Source of the DNA: JBKHYJ01 sp046565505
GTDB taxonomy: Bacteria > Acidobacteriota > Blastocatellia > UBA7656
DNA: 64,000 nucleotides
Direction: 5' to 3'
NCBI GenBank assembly: GCA_046565505.1
Contig: JBKHYJ010000095.1
Location: 124,001 to 188,000 of the forward strand
Below are positions 1 to 8,635 of this stretch, piece by piece. The notes beneath the pieces were generated by a model that was not told the origin of the DNA, ran no database searches, and saw only the letters and a program-made list of their open reading frames with translations. A program made the position numbers and the translations under genes. Each line of letters starts with the position of its first letter. Position 1 is the first letter of the stretch.

Positions 1-1
1 A

Positions 2-532
2 AACGTCCGCTTTGAGGCGAGGCCGAAACAGGTCAAACGGCTCGACGAATGGGAGTGGGACGACAATCCGTTCATCGGCACGCGCGAATTTCAGGGCCTG
101 AAAGTGATGATGATCCTTCTCAACAACTGGGACATCAAGGACGAGAATAACAAGGTGCTCGCCGTGCGCAATGAATCTACGGGGGCCAATGAATTGCGTT
201 ACATCATCAGCGACCTGGGGGCCACGTTCGGGAAGACAGGGAGCTTCATAACGCGGAGCCGTAACAAGCCCGAAGATTTCGTCGAAGCGAAATTCATAGA
301 CGAACTCAAAGGCAACTACGTCGATTTCCATTACAGCGGGAAGCGCAAGGGCGTGTTTCGCGACATCACAATCAATCAGGCCAGGTGGATAGGGAGGCTG
401 TTATCGCGCCTTAGCGACCAGCAAATCAGGGATGCTTTCCGCGCCGCAAACTACAGCGCGGAAGACGTCGGCATGCTCGCCGAAGGCGTGCGGGCGAGAA
501 TAACCGAACTGATCACGCTCCCTCAATTATAG
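2..532 (+). CDS. Hypothetical protein, 5'-truncated, possible kinase-like fold
   Basis: An open frame enters from the left edge and runs 176 codons to a TAA, so only the C-terminal part is visible; the first in-frame ATG (position 104) lies inside the conserved-looking region and is not the start. Two segments stand out: LNNWDIKDENN (about residues 40-50 of the visible part) and YIISDLGATFG some 23 residues later. An Asp/Asn-rich loop followed by a D-L-G step resembles the catalytic and metal-binding loops of HipA/PI3K-like atypical kinases. I recall similar uncharacterised acidobacterial proteins, but the kinase reading is inference from two short motifs. The C-terminus is helical with no membrane segment. 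No partner can be named because the upstream neighbour is outside the window. Confidence 0.75.
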   Translation, partial: NVRFEARPKQVKRLDEWEWDDNPFIGTREFQGLKVMMILLNNWDIKDENNKVLAVRNESTGANELRYIISDLGATFGKTGSFITRSRNKPEDFVEAKFIDELKGNYVDFHYSGKRKGVFRDITINQARWIGRLLSRLSDQQIRDAFRAANYSAEDVGMLAEGVRARITELITLPQL

Positions 533-898
533 GGTACGAAACTAATGCCGCGGCGAGCTGAAATCATAACCGGCGATGGCCTGGAAAGGGCTCCGGGAGC
601 CGTTTCTATCGGCTGAGCGCGCTTCAGGCGTAAAGCCCCGCCGCTAATTTAATATCGAATTAATACAAGTGGCGGGCCCGCTTGTATCGAAAAAAGACGT
701 GCGCTTAAATAGATCGCGCGTGGCGTCTGGCCTTTGCCCGGCTCGGCGTCGATGTGAGTCAGAAACGCCAGGATATTCGCTTGAAGAGAGAACTGACGGG
801 GGCGCGGCTCTTTTCTGAGATCGGGCGGCTTGCTGGCACTGCCGTTGCTCTATCAGCACACTGTTGAATCCGACCGTCTTATTTTAGGAGGGAAGTTT
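533..898. other. Intergenic region with a short hairpin
   Basis: No coding frame with a ribosome site is seen. An AT-rich patch around 645-665 is followed by a hairpin: ATACAAG at 663-669 pairs with CTTGTAT at 681-687 around a GC-rich loop that can extend the stem. No T-run follows on either strand, so it is not a classical terminator. It may belong to the leader of the stress protein gene at 899. Confidence 0.35.
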
Positions 899-1387
899 AT
901 GGCGACGTTAGTCACGGGGATATTCAAGTCCCGCGCGGATGCGGAGCGGGCGGTAGAAGACCTTGTTCATTATGGGTGGTCGCGCGATGACGTGAGTCTA
1001 CTTATGAGCGACGCGACTCGCGGGCGTGAGTTCGGGCTATCTATGGCGACGAAGGCGCCGGAAGGCGCGGCTACGGGGGCTACCATCGGGGGCGTGCTGG
1101 GTGCGGTCGCGGCGGGGCTTGTCGCACTAGGCATAATTGCCGTTCCCGGGTTGGGGCTAGTCGCCGCCGGGCCTATAGTGGCAACCCTGGCCGGGCTGGG
1201 CGCGGGCGCGGCGGCCGGCGGATTGACCGGCGCATTGGTCGGGCTGGGAATCCCTGAGCACGAGGCCAAATTCTACAACGAAGAGATCGAGCGGGGTGGG
1301 ATTCTCGTAGGCGTTTATACTCACGACGACCGCGCCGACCAGGCGAGGAAAATTATCGAGGCGGCGGGTGCTGAATCCGTGAAGTAA
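899..1387 (+). CDS. General stress protein 17M-like, glycine-zipper membrane protein
   Basis: 162 residues. The N-terminus (MATLVTGIFKSRADAERAVEDL) is typical of the 17M/YflT-like stress domain, a small alpha/beta module that begins with a 'V-x-G-x-F-x-s-x-x-x-A' strand-helix. Residues about 55-115 are a long Gly/Ala/Leu stretch with GxxxG repeats (glycine zipper), probably two membrane-inserting helices. The C-terminal 45 residues (GGILVGVYTHDD and following) resemble a second copy of the alpha/beta fold. The start at 899 is set by AGGAGGGA about 6 bases upstream; an in-frame start at 830 has no ribosome site. The family is linked to stress and envelope proteins; the molecular function is unknown. 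It stands alone between spacers. Confidence 0.85.
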   Translation: MATLVTGIFKSRADAERAVEDLVHYGWSRDDVSLLMSDATRGREFGLSMATKAPEGAATGATIGGVLGAVAAGLVALGIIAVPGLGLVAAGPIVATLAGLGAGAAAGGLTGALVGLGIPEHEAKFYNEEIERGGILVGVYTHDDRADQARKIIEAAGAESVK

Positions 1388-1598
1388 GACTCGGCCATAA
1401 GCGATTGCTCTTTTGCGGCGGTCGCCGGTTTGCCGGTCAGCCTGAAACTAAAGACGATTGCAATCGATGGATTGAAGAAGTCTTGAGCATGCCGGCGCTC
1501 TGAGGGGGCGTGCCGCGCGCGGAAGTTCGACTTTTTCGCCGGCAAGAAGCTCGGGCCTTGAATAGGTAAAATGAAGCCATCGACCGGAGTAGCAATTG

Positions 1599-1838
1599 AT
1601 GACGGTAGAATTATCGCGCCAGAACCCGAACATCGAAGACCCGACCGGCGGGGGCCAGGAACCGAACCCGGACGTGGATACGCCGCCCAGCGGCGGCGAC
1701 CCGCAGCCGCTCCCTCCCGATCAGGGGCAGCAACCTCCGATTCAAGAGCCGCCGGACCAGCCTGGGAAGCAAGATAATCAACCGGACCCTCCGCCTATGG
1801 GGGACCCGAAGCCTAATGAGCCTACGAGGCTGGTCTGA
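1599..1838 (+). CDS. Small proline-rich protein of unknown function
   Basis: 79 residues, starting MTVELSRQNPNIEDPTGGG. It is almost entirely Pro, Gln, Asp, Gly and Asn after residue 10, with no signal peptide, membrane helix or cysteine. A GGAG at 1586-1589 stands 9 bases before the ATG. It is probably intrinsically disordered. A second frame across the same bases (from 1571) is Arg/Pro-rich and lacks a ribosome site, so this frame is preferred. A palindromic terminator follows at 1923. I do not recognise a family; low-complexity composition means it could still be a spurious frame. Confidence 0.55.
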   Translation: MTVELSRQNPNIEDPTGGGQEPNPDVDTPPSGGDPQPLPPDQGQQPPIQEPPDQPGKQDNQPDPPPMGDPKPNEPTRLV

Positions 1839-1922
1839 CAGAGGGGCTTCGAGAAACGACCCGCGCGCAAAGAAGAGGAGGGGCGGCGCGGGCCTTTAAC
1901 GCCCGTCATTAAAACCGCCGCT

Positions 1923-1965
1923 AATGAAGAAAGGCCGCCCCATCTGGAAGCGGCCTTTCTTCATT
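1923..1965. terminator. Bidirectional terminator
   Basis: A perfect 16-bp inverted repeat: arms at 1923-1938 and 1950-1965, 11-base loop. The A-rich start and T-rich end of the stem make it usable on both strands. It lies between the proline-rich gene ending at 1838 (+) and the phosphatase gene ending at 1996 (-). Confidence 0.8.
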
Positions 1966-1995
1966 ACGAAAGGAGTGACTATGCGGAGGAAAGAA

Positions 1996-2619
1996 TCAAC
2001 GGTTAGAGGTGGAAACGTTCGCCCCGGCTGAAGTGTGGATCGTGCCCGCCTGGATTTGCTGCCAGTAATCCTGCACGTAGTCCTTCATCGCCCCGTGGCC
2101 GAAGCGCGTGTAGAAGTCGAAATCCTTCATCTCTTTGTACACCTGGTCGAAATTCCAGCCGTAGTTATTGTAACGGTATACCGCCCCCATCACGCCCGTG
2201 CGGTGCCGCCCGCCCGCGCAATGAACGAAGAATTTGCCCGTCGCAGAATCATTGGCGATCTTCAAGAACTCGTCAATCTGCTCTTGCCTGGGGTACTTCG
2301 AGTCGCTCATAGGGATGTTGACGTAGTGCAGCCCGAGGGCCTCTGCATCGCGCCTCTCATAACTCATCGGGTCGTCGCGCAGGTCAATGATTGTCGTTAT
2401 GCCGAGGGCCGCAAGATCTTTTATGTCTTCCGGCTTGGGCTGCGCGCCGCGATAGAAGCGGTCGTCCATCTGCCCGAAATTCTTGATCCTTATCGTCGGA
2501 AATTTATCTTCTTGCCCGGACTTCGCGCTGGCCGAGGCGATTATCGAGAGGGTGAATAAAGTCGCAAGCAAAGCGGCCTGCATATTCCTAAATGAGAGTT
2601 GGCGAGCTGTCATTTTCAT
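1996..2619 (-). CDS. Secreted dual-specificity-type protein phosphatase (copy 1)
   Basis: 207 residues. A signal peptide (Lys/Arg start, hydrophobic residues 13-28, ending near ASASA-K) directs export. The catalytic loop HCAGGRHRTG (His133, Cys134, Arg140) is the HC-x5-R-T/S signature of Cys-dependent phosphatases; Asp106 in PMSDSKYP is placed to be the general acid. The N-terminal FYRGAQP and IIDLR motifs are typical of DSP-like enzymes. The substrate is unknown; a periplasmic place suggests phosphorylated metabolites or surface proteins. Two paralogues lie at 43.4 and 44.2 kb and share the NF...YRG(A/G)QP layout. An AGGG just before the ATG may be the ribosome site. The gene is monocistronic. 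Confidence 0.9.
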   Translation of the reverse strand: MKMTARQLSFRNMQAALLATLFTLSIIASASAKSGQEDKFPTIRIKNFGQMDDRFYRGAQPKPEDIKDLAALGITTIIDLRDDPMSYERRDAEALGLHYVNIPMSDSKYPRQEQIDEFLKIANDSATGKFFVHCAGGRHRTGVMGAVYRYNNYGWNFDQVYKEMKDFDFYTRFGHGAMKDYVQDYWQQIQAGTIHTSAGANVSTSNR

Positions 2620-3088
2620 CCCTATAACCCTTTCCCCTGTTCGTCAGATTAATTGTCTGCTTTTCGATTCAGTAGATGCCTTCAAAGTTGCTACCGCGAT
2701 TTCATTGTCGGCTTTATCGGCTCATGCTCATTTCGATTCTTTTCTATTATATCATCACCTAGCCGTCAAATTTATTGTGATTTAGTTGCCCCGATTGACG
2801 GCAATTTTAGCCCGGGATTCAGGCGCCGAATCGGGCCTTCCGGCCTCCTGGAGCGAAGGAAGAAACCACATACACCTAGATCTCACCTACTTGGTTGGGG
2901 ATAAAGCGGCCGAACACTGACACGATGCGCGAGAAGGGTCTACGACCACCACCAGGGCGGCATAATAAGCGAGTTCCAAGAAAAAAGATTGTCGGTCGTT
3001 CAGGTCGATACCGCTTTCTTGCGGGAGTTCTGGCCGCCCGGCCGTGGGGCTGAAGAATGCGCGCCGGCCGGGCGGCCAGAGAGATTTA
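2620..3088. other. Intergenic region, AT-rich part then GC-rich palindrome
   Basis: Bases about 2640-2800 are clearly more AT-rich than the surroundings and probably hold the promoter of the minus-strand phosphatase gene. I see no supported gene; short frames here have no ribosome site. The right end carries the inverted repeat described at 3029-3080. Confidence 0.5.
3029..3080 (-). terminator. GC-rich inverted repeat after the S9 peptidase gene
   Basis: A perfect 16-bp repeat, TCTGGCCGCCCGGCCG at 3029-3044 and its complement at 3065-3080, with a 20-base loop. It starts 9 bases past the stop of the minus-strand peptidase gene, where a terminator belongs, but no T-run follows. Confidence 0.55.
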
Positions 3089-5206
3089 TCAACTCGTTAT
3101 GCCCACCTGTGTGAGTATGAACGCGTAATCGAAGGCCGTGTCTCTCAGCGCGTCGTAGCGGCCGGAGACCCCGCCGTGGCCGCCGCCCCCGAGGTGAATC
3201 TTGAATAACAGAGGGTTTTTATCCGTCTTCATGGCACGCAGCTTGGCCACGTATTTCGCGGGCTCCCAGTACATCACCTGGCTGTCGTTGAGCGACGTTC
3301 TGACGAGTATAGCGGGGTAGGCTTTCGCCTCGATGTTGTCATAAGGCGAATACGATTTCATGTAGTCGTACTCCGCCTTAACCTTCGGGTTACCCCACTC
3401 CTGGAACTCGCCCACGGTCAGCGGGAGCGATTCATCCAGCATCGTGTTCATCACATCCACGAACGGCACCTGCACGACCGCGGCCTTGAACAGGTCGGGC
3501 CGCATGTTCAGGACCGCGCCCATCAGCAGCCCGCCCGCGCTGCCGCCTATGATGACGAGTCTATCGGTTGACGTGTATTTTTCGCGCGTCAGGTACTCGG
3601 ACGCCGCGATGAAGTCCGTAAACGTGTTCCGCTTCATCATCATCTTGCCCTGCTCGTGCCACTGTTTGCCCATCTCGCCGCCGCCGCGGATGTGCGCTAT
3701 GGCGTATATGACGCCGCGGTTGAGCAGGCTCAGCCTGTTCGACGAGAAGCCGATGTTCGATGATATGCCGTAAGCTCCATAGCCCTGGAGCAGCATCGGG
3801 CGCTTGCCGTCGCGCTTCAAGTCCTTTTTGTAGACGAGCGAGATGGGGATGCGCGTGCCGTCGGAGGCCGTGGCGTAGACGCGCTCGGACTGGTACGCGG
3901 CTGGGTCGTACCCGCCCAGCACCTCCGTCTGTTTCAGCAGCACGCGCTTGCGCGTATCCATGTTGTAGTCGAATACGGAGCTGGGCGTGATGAAGGAAAC
4001 GTAGCTGAATCGCAGCACGTTGGTGTTGAACTCTGCGTTCGTCGAGGGGAACGCGGAGTAGACGGGCTCGGGGAAATCTATGTGGTGTGTTTGATTATTC
4101 CTGAGGTCCGTGACGCGCACCTTCTGCAACCCGTTCTCGCGCTCGTAGACGACCAGGTGGTTGGCGAAGAGGTCAACGCCTTCGAGCATGACCTCGGCGC
4201 GGTGCGGTATCACCTCTTTCCAGTTGCTCTTCTTCGGGTCGCTTACCGGGGCCGTGACCAGCCTGAAATTTTTCGCGCCCTCGTCCGTGCGGATGAAGAA
4301 CTGGTCGCCCCTGTGGTCTACGTAATAGCGGTGCTTCGCTTCGCGCGGCAGTACGATTTTAAAGGGCTGCTCCGGGTGGGCGGCGGAGACGTAGCGGACT
4401 TCGGTGGAGGTGAAGCTGTCGCTCGTTACGAAGATGAAGGCCTTGCTCCGCGACCGCCCGGCCTCGATATTGAACAGCTCGTCCTTCTCGTCATATATCA
4501 GGTCGTCCGCGTTGCCGCCGAGTGTGTGCCTGTAGAGCCTGTGGGATCGTTTGGTCGTCGCGTCTTCGACCGTGTAGAAGATCGTCTTATTATCGTCTGC
4601 CCAGCTTATCGACGTGACCCTTTCGGCGGTGTCGGGCAGGGTGCGGCCCGTGCGCAGGTCCTTGACGTGAAGCATGTACTGCCTGAACCCCGTCGTGTCC
4701 GTCGAATAGGCCAGCAGATTCCCGTCGTCGCTGACGGAAGCGCCGCCGAGGCTCAGGAACTTCTGCCCTTTCGCCATCTCGTTCAGGTCGAGAAGTATCT
4801 CTTCTTTCGCGTCGAGGCTGCGGTGCTTGCGGGCGAGGACGAAATATTGTTTGCCCTCTTCCGTGCGCGAGTAATAAAAGTAATCCCCTTCCTTGTACGG
4901 CACGTTCACGTCCGTCTGCTTGATCCGCCCGAGCATCTCTTTGTAAAGGGCCTCCTGGAAGCCTTCCGTGGGTTTCATCATGGCGGCGGTGTAGGCGTTC
5001 TCCGCCTCCAGGTATGAGATGACTTCGGGGTTATTCTTTTCGCGAAGCCAGTAGTAGTTATCGATCAGCGTATCGCCATGAATCGGGGTGCTTTTCGCCA
5101 CCTTCTTAGCGACAGGCGGCGTGATGTTCTGTTCTTGTGCCATCGTCATACTTTTACCTGAAGAAAACGCGGCCAGGAGGGCCAAAGCAAGAATTAGCTT
5201 TCTCAT
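3089..5206 (-). CDS. Secreted S9 family oligopeptidase (oligopeptidase B-like)
   Basis: 705 residues. A signal peptide (residues 1-23, ending MAQ) precedes a start typical of prolyl-oligopeptidase/oligopeptidase B: PVAKKVAK...HGDTLIDNYYWLRE. Residues about 80-420 form the seven-bladed propeller that gates the active site. The C-terminal hydrolase domain carries the nucleophile in GGSAGG, the structural Arg/Gly-rich HIRGGGE and the final His in GGGHGG. It cleaves short peptides after basic (OpB) or prolyl residues; which one cannot be decided here. Export is unusual for E. coli PtrB but common in this group. GGAGG stands just upstream of ATG 5206. It follows carA by 54 bp on the same strand and could be read with it. 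Confidence 0.93.
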   Translation of the reverse strand: MRKLILALALLAAFSSGKSMTMAQEQNITPPVAKKVAKSTPIHGDTLIDNYYWLREKNNPEVISYLEAENAYTAAMMKPTEGFQEALYKEMLGRIKQTDVNVPYKEGDYFYYSRTEEGKQYFVLARKHRSLDAKEEILLDLNEMAKGQKFLSLGGASVSDDGNLLAYSTDTTGFRQYMLHVKDLRTGRTLPDTAERVTSISWADDNKTIFYTVEDATTKRSHRLYRHTLGGNADDLIYDEKDELFNIEAGRSRSKAFIFVTSDSFTSTEVRYVSAAHPEQPFKIVLPREAKHRYYVDHRGDQFFIRTDEGAKNFRLVTAPVSDPKKSNWKEVIPHRAEVMLEGVDLFANHLVVYERENGLQKVRVTDLRNNQTHHIDFPEPVYSAFPSTNAEFNTNVLRFSYVSFITPSSVFDYNMDTRKRVLLKQTEVLGGYDPAAYQSERVYATASDGTRIPISLVYKKDLKRDGKRPMLLQGYGAYGISSNIGFSSNRLSLLNRGVIYAIAHIRGGGEMGKQWHEQGKMMMKRNTFTDFIAASEYLTREKYTSTDRLVIIGGSAGGLLMGAVLNMRPDLFKAAVVQVPFVDVMNTMLDESLPLTVGEFQEWGNPKVKAEYDYMKSYSPYDNIEAKAYPAILVRTSLNDSQVMYWEPAKYVAKLRAMKTDKNPLLFKIHLGGGGHGGVSGRYDALRDTAFDYAFILTQVGITS

Positions 5207-5260
5207 AACTTCCTCCGCTTAACTTACTTCAACTTCATTCGTGGCCCGGCGGGCGGCCGT

Positions 5261-6430
5261 CTAACGGTTGCGCTCCATCATCTCGACGAACTTATCGAAC
5301 AGGTGCGCAGGGTCGTGAGGGCCGGGGCCTGCCTCCGGGTGGTACTGCACGGAATACACAGGGGCGTCGCGGTGTGCGAGGCCCTCGACCGTGTTGTCGT
5401 TAAGGTTAATGTGTGTGATGACGCAGCCGGCCGGCAGCGAATCCGCGTCGACCGCGAAGCCATGATTTTGCGCCGTGATCTCCACGCGGCCGGTCGAGAG
5501 GTCTTTCACCGGCTGGTTGCCGCCGTGATGGCCGTACGGCAATTTATAAGTCCGCCCGCCCATCGCCAGGCCCAGCAGTTGATGCCCCAGGCAGATGCCG
5601 AATATGGGGTAACGCCCGATCAGCTTTCTCAAGTTAGTCACGACGCCCGTGAGCGGCTCGGGGTCGCCTGGTCCGTTCGACAGCCAGATGCCGTCGGGGC
5701 TTAGCGCCATCACGTCTTCAGCCGAGGTGTGGGCCGGGACTACGGTCACGCGGCAGCCAAGGGCGGCCATGTTGCGAAGACTGTTGTGTTTCAAACCGAA
5801 ATCATAAGCCACGACGTGAAAGCGCGGCGTGACGACCGCCGCGTCAGTTCCGGCGTCCGCGGCCGAGTCGGGCTTCACGTTCGGGTGGAGCAGGCGAGGC
5901 GAGCCGTAAGCGTAAGACTGATCGTCCGTCCAAACGTAAGGCTCGCGGCAGGTGACGACCGAGGCCAGGTCGAGGCCCACCATGCCCGGCGCGCGCCGCG
6001 CGCGGTCCAACACCTCTTGCTCATCGGCCCCCTCCGTCGAAAGGCAGCCCCGCATGGAGCCTCGCTCGCGTATGTGGCGCACGAGTGACCGCGTGTCTAT
6101 GTCTGATATGCCGGGCACGCCCGCCTTCTTCAGGTAATCATCGAGCGGCTCCCCCGCGCGCCAGTTAGATACCCTGCGCGATAGCTCTCGCACAATCAGG
6201 CCTTCGGCAAAGATGCGGCGCGATTCGACGTCTTCGGAGTTCACGCCGTAGTTGCCGATGAGCGGGTAGGTCATCGTCACTATCTGGCCGCAGTAGGATG
6301 GGTCCGTGAGTATCTCCTGATAGCCGGTCATGGAGGTGTTGAATACGACTTCGCCCACTATGCTGGCGGCGGCCCCGAACCCGACGCCCCGCCAAACCCG
6401 TCCGTCTTCAAGCGCAAGGATCGCTTCCAT
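5261..6430 (-). CDS. carA: Carbamoyl-phosphate synthase small (glutaminase) subunit
   Basis: 389 residues. The N-terminal half (MEAILALEDGRVWRG, then FNTSMTGYQEILTDPSY) is the CarA-specific domain that docks to CarB; the C-terminal half is a class I glutamine amidotransferase with the Cys nucleophile in FGICLGHQL and the His/Glu pair in YHPEAGPGPHD. It releases ammonia from glutamine for carbamoyl phosphate used in arginine and pyrimidine synthesis. The start at 6430 matches the family N-terminus; ATG 6460 would add ten residues, and neither has a clear ribosome site. No carB is adjacent, in contrast to the usual carAB pair; its downstream neighbour is a peptidase and its upstream one a TPR protein. 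Confidence 0.95.
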   Translation of the reverse strand: MEAILALEDGRVWRGVGFGAAASIVGEVVFNTSMTGYQEILTDPSYCGQIVTMTYPLIGNYGVNSEDVESRRIFAEGLIVRELSRRVSNWRAGEPLDDYLKKAGVPGISDIDTRSLVRHIRERGSMRGCLSTEGADEQEVLDRARRAPGMVGLDLASVVTCREPYVWTDDQSYAYGSPRLLHPNVKPDSAADAGTDAAVVTPRFHVVAYDFGLKHNSLRNMAALGCRVTVVPAHTSAEDVMALSPDGIWLSNGPGDPEPLTGVVTNLRKLIGRYPIFGICLGHQLLGLAMGGRTYKLPYGHHGGNQPVKDLSTGRVEITAQNHGFAVDADSLPAGCVITHINLNDNTVEGLAHRDAPVYSVQYHPEAGPGPHDPAHLFDKFVEMMERNR

Positions 6431-6552
6431 AGAAAACAGGTTACAGGTGAGATGTTTCATGGTCAAGAACGGCGGGCGGCGAAGAGGACATGAGTTGGCG
6501 GCGAGGATAGGGCCGCGCCATTCTGACCTGCTCGCCGCGTGCGGCCCGGCGG

Positions 6553-7812
6553 CTACTGCCCGCCCACAACCTGTGAGCGCAGGAACGACTGAGCCTCATT
6601 CATCCAATGTTTCTCCGTGCGATACTTGAATGCAGGCGAAGTCTTGACCGCTTCGATGCAGGCGCGCATCTCGTCGGCCGCCTCTTCCGCGCGCCCGAGC
6701 CTGTGAAGCGCCAGGCCGTAGCGGTAGTGCCCCTCGGCGTCCGAAGGCCGCTTCTCCAGGAATCGCTCGAAAGCGGCGCGCGCGTCTTCGATCTGGCCCG
6801 CCTGGAAATACGCGCGCCCTATCTCTAGCCATATCTCGCCCTGGCCGTGCTCGGGGTTGCGGCGCACGACGGGGTCGAAGTGATTTATGGCGTCAGCGAG
6901 CCTGCCCTCCTCGCGGGCGATGCGCCCGAGCTGATAGTGCGCGTCCGTCTCGTCCGGGTCTATCTCGACCGCGCGGCGGAAGCTCGCTTTCGCCTCCGCC
7001 ATCTGGCCGCGCTGCTGGTAGATGAGTCCCAGGTTGTAATGGGCCGAAGCGTCCGCGGGGTTCAGCGTGGCAGCCTCCAGGTTCTGTTTGAACTCTTCGC
7101 GGGAGCGCTGCGCGCTCATCATGTTGCCGAAGAAATTTCTGAGCAGCAGTATCGCCAGCAGCAGCAAGAACGGAGACGTGAGCAGGTAAAGCAGGTTGGG
7201 TATGAGCGGCAGCGCCAGCAGCGAGCAGGCCCCGAGGGCTATGACTCCTATGGCATGGCCGTACTTAATCCGCAGCACCGCCCGCAGCGCGACAGTAACA
7301 AGGAAGATGAAGTAGGGGAGGGGCACGAGCCTGAGCGCCGCCTCGACCGGCCCGAAGCCCCCGCCGCCCGGCCGGTACGCGAACGCCGCAGGTATCAGCA
7401 TCATCAGGTGAGCCGCGGCCCAGCCATAAAGCGTGCAGCTCGCCAGCGGCGCGTACTCCTGGCGCATCAAAACGCTGAAGCTCGCTCGCCGCGTAATCAA
7501 GCTCGCCGCGAGGACACACGCCGGGACGAATACGACCAGTAGGAAAAACAGGGGCGATGCGCTGTCTACGATCCCTCGTACGATCAGCCTGGTCATAACG
7601 GCGCCGGGCAAAAGCAGGCTGGGAGAAGACGGCCTGCCGTTGATTACGGCCAGCGCGGAGGAAAGCTCCGCGCTCAGCGCCGCCCGGTAGACGAACGTCG
7701 CCGCGAGCGCCAGCGCCGCTCCGGCCAGGTACGGCGCGCCGGAGCCGACCTCGATCATCGCCTGGAGCGGGTTGTAGAAAAGCTTAAATAGAGGCGTTAA
7801 CCTGGAGCGCAT
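6553..7812 (-). CDS. Membrane protein with Yip1-like domain and TPR repeats
   Basis: 419 residues. The N-terminus (LTPLFKLFYNPLQAM) and five or so hydrophobic segments between residues 25 and 225 resemble Yip1-family membrane domains. From about residue 240 there are at least four TPR units (SAHYNLGLIYQQRGQMAEA, then TDAHYQLGRIAREEGRLADA and others), giving a protein-binding helical solenoid, probably cytoplasmic. Role unknown; such proteins usually act as membrane scaffolds. It lies between the signal peptidases (143 bp upstream) and carA (122 bp downstream), all on the minus strand, so it may be part of a loose transcription unit that includes the secretion genes. Confidence 0.85.
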   Translation of the reverse strand: MRSRLTPLFKLFYNPLQAMIEVGSGAPYLAGAALALAATFVYRAALSAELSSALAVINGRPSSPSLLLPGAVMTRLIVRGIVDSASPLFFLLVVFVPACVLAASLITRRASFSVLMRQEYAPLASCTLYGWAAAHLMMLIPAAFAYRPGGGGFGPVEAALRLVPLPYFIFLVTVALRAVLRIKYGHAIGVIALGACSLLALPLIPNLLYLLTSPFLLLLAILLLRNFFGNMMSAQRSREEFKQNLEAATLNPADASAHYNLGLIYQQRGQMAEAKASFRRAVEIDPDETDAHYQLGRIAREEGRLADAINHFDPVVRRNPEHGQGEIWLEIGRAYFQAGQIEDARAAFERFLEKRPSDAEGHYRYGLALHRLGRAEEAADEMRACIEAVKTSPAFKYRTEKHWMNEAQSFLRSQVVGGQ

Positions 7813-7955
7813 TGAGAAGAAAAGTACGAGCGCGGGACGCGGGGGAACCAGGCGAGTCAGGATGCAGAGGCCGGGAGGTGATGGAAAGATTCACGCCGGG
7901 CCGCTGTAGGATACTCTGCCCCTGCCCGCCGGCTCCCCGACTCATAGTTCCGCGT

Positions 7956-8618
7956 TCACCGTTCGTCATTATCCCTGTATTTGTCAACCTCGTCGTCGAG
8001 CGATCCCACGCGTGGCAGCGGCCAATACCCGCAGATCGCTCTGCCGTAGATGTACTTCTCGGGCACGAGCCCCCATGAGCGGCTGTCGTTGGAAACGTCC
8101 CGGTTGTCTCCCATCACGAAATAGAAATGCGGCTTAATCAATTTGAAATCATCGCGCACGGCGCCCCACCTCGCGCGGGCCGCCTGGTTGCGTTCCGGCG
8201 CGAGGTAAGGCTCTTCGATGGGCTTTCCGTTGATGGTCACGCGGCCCGCCAAATCCATGTCGATCCTTTCGCCCGGCAACCCGATCACACGCTTGATGAA
8301 AGACTGCGAGGGGTCCTCGGGATACCAGAACACGACTATGTCGCCTCGCCGGATGGGCGAGAGGTAGTACCCGAACTTATTGACGAAGATGCGCTCGCTG
8401 TCTTCGAGCCGGGGCATCATCGAAGTGCTCACGACCTTGACGGGCTGCACGACGAATACGACTATCAAGAAGGTCATCAAGGTGGCAAAAATCACGTCGC
8501 GCGTGACGGACTTGATCTCGGGCCAGAACCGCGTCCCGGGGGCCGCGGCGTCCGGGTGCGACACCAATATGTCCGGGTCGTCTTCGATGCTTACGCCGAG
8601 ATAATTCTCCTGCTTCAT
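7956..8618 (-). CDS. lepB: Signal peptidase I, downstream tandem copy
   Basis: 220 residues. One membrane anchor (about residues 43-61, VIFATLMTFLIVVFVVQP) is followed by the catalytic Ser66 in STSMMP, Lys109 in SFIKRVIGLPGE and the conserved MGDNRD and DSRSWG boxes. It removes signal peptides from exported proteins on the outer face of the inner membrane. It is the result of a tandem duplication: the gene 17 bp upstream encodes a protein of nearly the same length with very similar boxes. Compared with that copy, the residues before the nucleophile are changed (VVSTSMMP here, VEGTSMQP there), which could alter substrate choice. The acidic N-terminal extension EDDPDI is shared by both. Confidence 0.95.
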   Translation of the reverse strand: MKQENYLGVSIEDDPDILVSHPDAAAPGTRFWPEIKSVTRDVIFATLMTFLIVVFVVQPVKVVSTSMMPRLEDSERIFVNKFGYYLSPIRRGDIVVFWYPEDPSQSFIKRVIGLPGERIDMDLAGRVTINGKPIEEPYLAPERNQAARARWGAVRDDFKLIKPHFYFVMGDNRDVSNDSRSWGLVPEKYIYGRAICGYWPLPRVGSLDDEVDKYRDNDER

Positions 8619-8635
8619 AGTTGGCTATACAAGCC

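Noticed and set aside
4082..5017. Long plus-strand open frame inside the S9 peptidase gene
   Set aside because: Antisense shadow in a GC-rich gene; no ribosome site and no family-like pattern.
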